NCBI GenBank assembly: GCA_965365655.1
Contig: CBDUCN010000261.1
Location: 1 to 7,627 of the forward strand
Reading direction: 5' to 3'
Origin: JBFHNV01 sp965365655
Lineage (GTDB): Bacteria > Pseudomonadota > Gammaproteobacteria > HK1
DNA: 7,627 nucleotides
Position 1 is the first letter of the stretch; every line of letters starts with the position of its first letter. Under the pieces are notes generated by a model. That model worked only from the letters and a program-made list of their open reading frames with translations, did not search any database and was not told the origin of the DNA. The translations under genes and the position numbers were made by a program. Positions 4,856 through 7,627 of the stretch are shown here, in pieces.

Positions 4856-7441
4856 TCAGGCGACCTTCAGCTCCACCGCGATCTTCTTGCCCTGCTCGGC
4901 CGCCGACGTGAAGTCCGGCATCTGATCGAAGTTCAGGTAGCGGTAGATCTCCGGCGCCATCGAGTCGATCTTCGTCGCGAACTGCATGTACTCGTCCACC
5001 GACGGCAGCTTGCCCATCACCGACGCGATCGCGGCGAGCTCGGCGCTGGACAGGTACACGTTCGCGCCCTGGCCGAGGCGGTTCGGGAAGTTGCGCGTCG
5101 ACGTGGAGACCACCGTCGAGTTCGCGGCCACCCGCGCCTGGTTGCCCATGCACAGCGAGCAGCCCGGCATCTCGGTGCGCGCGCCGGCGCTCGCGTAGAT
5201 GTTGTAGAAGCCCTCCTCGCGCAGCTGGTGCTCGTCCATCTTCGTCGGCGGCGCGACCCACAGCCGGGTCGGGATGCTCTGCCCCGACGCCTGCAGCAGC
5301 TTGCCGGCGGCGCGGAAGTGCCCGATGTTGGTCATGCACGAGCCGATGAACACCTCGTCGATCTTCGTGCCCGCGACCTCGGACAGCGGCTTCACGTCGT
5401 CGGGGTCGTTGGGGCACGCGAGCAGCGGCTCGGTGATCTCGTTCATGTCGATCTCGATCACCTCGGCGTACTCGGCGTCGGTATCGGCGCGCATCAGGGT
5501 CGGGTTCGCGAGCCACTCCTCCATCGCCTGCGCGCGGCGCTCCAGCGTGCGCGCGTCCTGGTAGCCGTTCGCGATCATCCAGCGCAGCATCACGACGTTG
5601 GAGCGCAGGTACTCGGCCACCGACTTCTCGCTGAGCTCGATGGTGCAGCCACCCGCGGAGCGCTCGGCGCTCGCATCGGACAGCTCGAAGGCCTGCTCCA
5701 CGGTCAGATCCGGAAGCCCCTCGATCTCGAGGATGCGGCCGTTGAACACGTTCTTCTTGCCCTTCTTCTCGACCGTCAGCAGCCCGCGCTGGATCGCCGC
5801 GTACGGGATCGCGTTGACGAGGTCGCGCAGCGTGATGCCGGGCTGCATCTTGCCGGTGAAGCGCACCAGCACCGATTCCGGCATGTCCAGCGGCATCACG
5901 CCGAGCGCCGCGGCGAACGCGACGAGGCCGGAGCCGCCGGGGAAGGAGATCCCGAGCGGGAAGCGGGTGTGGGAGTCGCCGCCGGTGCCGACCTGGTCGG
6001 GCAGCAGCATGCGGTTCAGCCACGAGTGGATGATGCCGTCGCCGGGGCGCAGCGACACGCCGCCGCGGTTGGTGATGAAGTCCGGCAGCGTGTGCTGGGT
6101 CTCGATGTCCACCGGCTTCGGGTACGCCGCGGTGTGGCAGAAGGTCTGCAGCACGAGATCCGCCGAGAACCCGAGGCACGCGAGCTCCTTGAGCTCGTCG
6201 CGGGTCATCGGACCGGTGGTGTCCTGGCTGCCGACGGTGGCCATGCGCGGCTCGCAGTAGGTTCCGGCGCGCACGCCGTCGACGCCGCACGCCTTGCCGA
6301 CGATCTTCTGCGCCAGCGTGAAGCCCTTCTGGCTCTCGCCGGCGGAATCGGGGCGGCGGAACACGTCGGTCGCACCCTTGCCGAGCACCTCGCGTGCGCG
6401 CTCGGTGAGGCTGCGCCCGATGATCAGCGGGATGCGCCCGCCGGCCTGCGCCTCGTCGAGCAGCACGTCGCTCTTCAGCGAGCAATCCGTGATCACGTTG
6501 CCCTTCTCGTCGAGCACCTTGCCCTCGTAGGGCTTCACGGTGATCACGTCGCCCATGTTCAGCGCCGAGACGTCGCACTCGATCGGCAGCGCGCCGGAAT
6601 CCTCCAGCGTGTTGAAGAAGATCGGCGCGATCTTGCCGCCCAGCACCACGCCGCCCTGGCGCTTGTTCGGCACGTGCGGGATGTCGTGGCCCATGTGCCA
6701 GAGCACGGAGTTGGTCGCGCTCTTGCGCGACGAGCCGGTGCCCACCACGTCGCCGACGTAGGCGACGCCGTGGCCCTTGTTCTTGAGCTGCTGGATGGTC
6801 TCGATCGCGTTGTCGATGCCGTCGCGCGGGTTCTTCAGCATCGCGAGCGCGTGCAGCGGGATGTCCGGGCGCGACCACGCGTCCTGCGCGGGCGAGAGAT
6901 CGTCGGTGTTGGTCTCGCCGGTGACGCGGAACACGGTGAGCGTGATCGCTTCGGGAACCTTGTCGCGGCGCGTGAACCACTCCGCGTCGGCCCACGACTC
7001 CATCACGCGCTTCGCGTTCGCGTTGCCGGCCTTCGCCTTCTCGGCGACGTCGTGGAACGCGTCGAACATCAGCAGGGTGCCGCACAGCTGATCCGCGGCC
7101 ACCGCGCCCAGCGCGTCGTCGTCCAGCAGCTTCACCAGCGGCACGATGTTGTAGCCGCCCATCATCGTGCCCAGCAGCTCGACGGCGCGCTTCGGATCGA
7201 TCAGCGGCGAGCTGGCCTTGCCGTTCGCGACGTCGGCGAGGAACGCGGCCTTCACGTACGCGGCGTCGTCGACGCCGGGGTTCACGTTGTTCGTGATCAG
7301 GTCGAGGACGTAGGCCTCCTCGCCCTTCGGCGGAGACTTCAGAAGCTCCACCAGCTCGGTGACCTGCTGCGCGGTGAGCGGCAGCGGCGGGATGCCCTGC
7401 GCCCAGCGCTCCTTCGTGTGCTCGCGGTATGCCTCGATCAT
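4856..7441 (-). CDS. acnB: Bifunctional aconitate hydratase 2 / 2-methylisocitrate dehydratase
   Basis: Cytoplasmic [4Fe-4S] enzyme that interconverts citrate and isocitrate via cis-aconitate in the TCA and glyoxylate cycles. AcnB enzymes also hydrate 2-methyl-cis-aconitate in propionate breakdown. The 861 residues compare with 865 in E. coli. Domain order is that of AcnB: an N-terminal HEAT-like helical domain (about 1-155), the swivelling domain moved to the front (about 165-385, with VVGTGSSRKSATNSVLW at 232-248), then the catalytic core. The three cluster cysteines are Cys702 (GSCMTNIGHF) and Cys761/Cys764 (MPGCSLCMGNQ), a constant eight residues less than the E. coli numbering. TGGDSHTRFPLG (486-497) and STRNFPNR (781-788) are active-site segments. 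The ATG at 7441 has GAGGA seven bases ahead (7449-7453); earlier in-frame codons are Arg/Pro-rich and lie in the leader. A strong terminator follows 15 bases after the stop, so the gene is probably monocistronic. No damage is visible. Confidence 0.98.
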   Translation of the reverse strand: MIEAYREHTKERWAQGIPPLPLTAQQVTELVELLKSPPKGEEAYVLDLITNNVNPGVDDAAYVKAAFLADVANGKASSPLIDPKRAVELLGTMMGGYNIVPLVKLLDDDALGAVAADQLCGTLLMFDAFHDVAEKAKAGNANAKRVMESWADAEWFTRRDKVPEAITLTVFRVTGETNTDDLSPAQDAWSRPDIPLHALAMLKNPRDGIDNAIETIQQLKNKGHGVAYVGDVVGTGSSRKSATNSVLWHMGHDIPHVPNKRQGGVVLGGKIAPIFFNTLEDSGALPIECDVSALNMGDVITVKPYEGKVLDEKGNVITDCSLKSDVLLDEAQAGGRIPLIIGRSLTERAREVLGKGATDVFRRPDSAGESQKGFTLAQKIVGKACGVDGVRAGTYCEPRMATVGSQDTTGPMTRDELKELACLGFSADLVLQTFCHTAAYPKPVDIETQHTLPDFITNRGGVSLRPGDGIIHSWLNRMLLPDQVGTGGDSHTRFPLGISFPGGSGLVAFAAALGVMPLDMPESVLVRFTGKMQPGITLRDLVNAIPYAAIQRGLLTVEKKGKKNVFNGRILEIEGLPDLTVEQAFELSDASAERSAGGCTIELSEKSVAEYLRSNVVMLRWMIANGYQDARTLERRAQAMEEWLANPTLMRADTDAEYAEVIEIDMNEITEPLLACPNDPDDVKPLSEVAGTKIDEVFIGSCMTNIGHFRAAGKLLQASGQSIPTRLWVAPPTKMDEHQLREEGFYNIYASAGARTEMPGCSLCMGNQARVAANSTVVSTSTRNFPNRLGQGANVYLSSAELAAIASVMGKLPSVDEYMQFATKIDSMAPEIYRYLNFDQMPDFTSAAEQGKKIAVELKVA

Positions 7442-7460
7442 CGCCGTGTCCTCGTGGGTC

Positions 7461-7541
7461 GGGCGCCGGCGCGGGCGCCCGCAGGGCGGCGCGGCGGCGC
7501 GGAGAAGCCGGGTCGGCGGGCGCCGCGATCGGGGCCCGCCG
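7461..7541 (-). other. GC-rich structured leader of acnB
   Basis: Two inverted repeats could fold in the acnB 5' leader: GGGCGCC/GGCGCCC (7461-7467 with 7474-7480, six-base loop), ending seven bases short of the GAGGA ribosome site, and CGGCGGGC/GCCCGCCG (7514-7521 with 7534-7541, 12-base loop). The region exceeds 80% GC, where stems of this size arise easily by chance, so a regulatory role is only a possibility. Confidence 0.25.
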
Positions 7542-7553
7542 GGAACGAGCGGC

Positions 7554-7582
7554 AAGGTAGCGCACTTGCTTACATGCGTAAA
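7554..7582 (-). promoter_or_regulatory. Candidate acnB promoter
   Basis: On the minus strand TTTACG (7577-7582, four of six to TTGACA) is followed after 17 bases by TACCTT (7554-7559, three of six to TATAAT). Transcription would start near 7547, giving a leader of about 105 bases. The abrupt fall in GC here supports a promoter region, but other placements within 7580-7610 are possible, for example TATCAA at 7584-7589. Confidence 0.4.
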
Positions 7583-7604
7583 ATTGATATTTCGTATCTT
7601 GTAC

Positions 7605-7619
7605 ATGCAATATTTGCAT
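7605..7619. promoter_or_regulatory. Perfect 15-bp palindrome in the acnB control region, possible operator
   Basis: ATGCAA-TAT-TTGCAT is a perfect inverted repeat with six-base arms and a three-base centre. It lies just upstream of the candidate acnB promoter, inside an AT-rich patch that is unusual for this genome. It has the form of a dimeric repressor or activator site. I do not recognise the regulator with confidence. A related TACATGC element occurs at 7571-7577 and 7602-7608, 31 bases apart (about three helical turns). Confidence 0.4.
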
Positions 7620-7627
7620 TCATGGAC

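Noticed and set aside
7584..7598. TTGATATTTCGTAT near the acnB promoter as a second FNR box
   Set aside because: The left half TTGAT is perfect but the right half (CGTAT) does not match ATCAA, so the site is not symmetric.
4395..7619. Minus-strand open frame of 1074 codons overlapping acnB and part of the amidohydrolase gene
   Set aside because: It is a shifted frame of acnB, overwhelmingly Arg, Gly and Ala, running through the terminator and two genes. The true acnB frame has full family similarity.

Overview
The window (about 70% GC) looks like ordinary chromosome from a high-GC gammaproteobacterium. The reasons are an AcnB-type aconitase, two small families that I associate with gammaproteobacteria (DUF2782 and DUF6763), a general amino-acid binding protein of the AapJ/BztA type, and a candidate FNR/ANR box. 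I cannot name a genus. All five long genes and one small gene lie on the minus strand, so they are transcribed from the right end of the window towards the left.

Layout in transcription order (right to left). (1) 7560-7627 is a strikingly AT-rich patch with a perfect 15-bp palindrome and candidate promoter elements. It is followed by a very GC-rich leader of about 110 bases. (2) acnB (7441 to 4856) is a complete bifunctional aconitase/2-methylisocitrate dehydratase. It is closed by a textbook intrinsic terminator (4805-4840), so it is probably transcribed alone. (3) An amidohydrolase-2 (TIM-barrel) enzyme (4711 to 3884) is followed 104 bases later by an amidase-signature enzyme (3779 to 2340). 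These are two hydrolases of unknown substrate that may form a small catabolic unit. (4) After 229 bases comes a tight pair: a secreted DUF2782 protein (2110 to 1697) and, 26 bases on, a periplasmic amino-acid binding protein (1670 to 630). No permease or ATPase gene lies in the window. (5) After a 283-base gap comes a 77-residue acidic DUF6763 protein (346 to 113). Its upstream region holds a near-consensus FNR/ANR site spaced exactly as in a class II activated promoter. Bases 1-112 hold nothing I can assign.

Functionally this is central carbon metabolism (acnB) next to scavenging or catabolism genes (amidohydrolase, amidase, amino-acid binding protein) and small conserved proteins of unknown function. 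I see no transposon, integrase, CRISPR array, tRNA, rRNA, toxin-antitoxin pair or defence system, and no convincing new multi-gene system. The points most worth a second look are regulatory: the FNR-like site ahead of the DUF6763 gene and the AT-rich, palindrome-bearing control region ahead of acnB.
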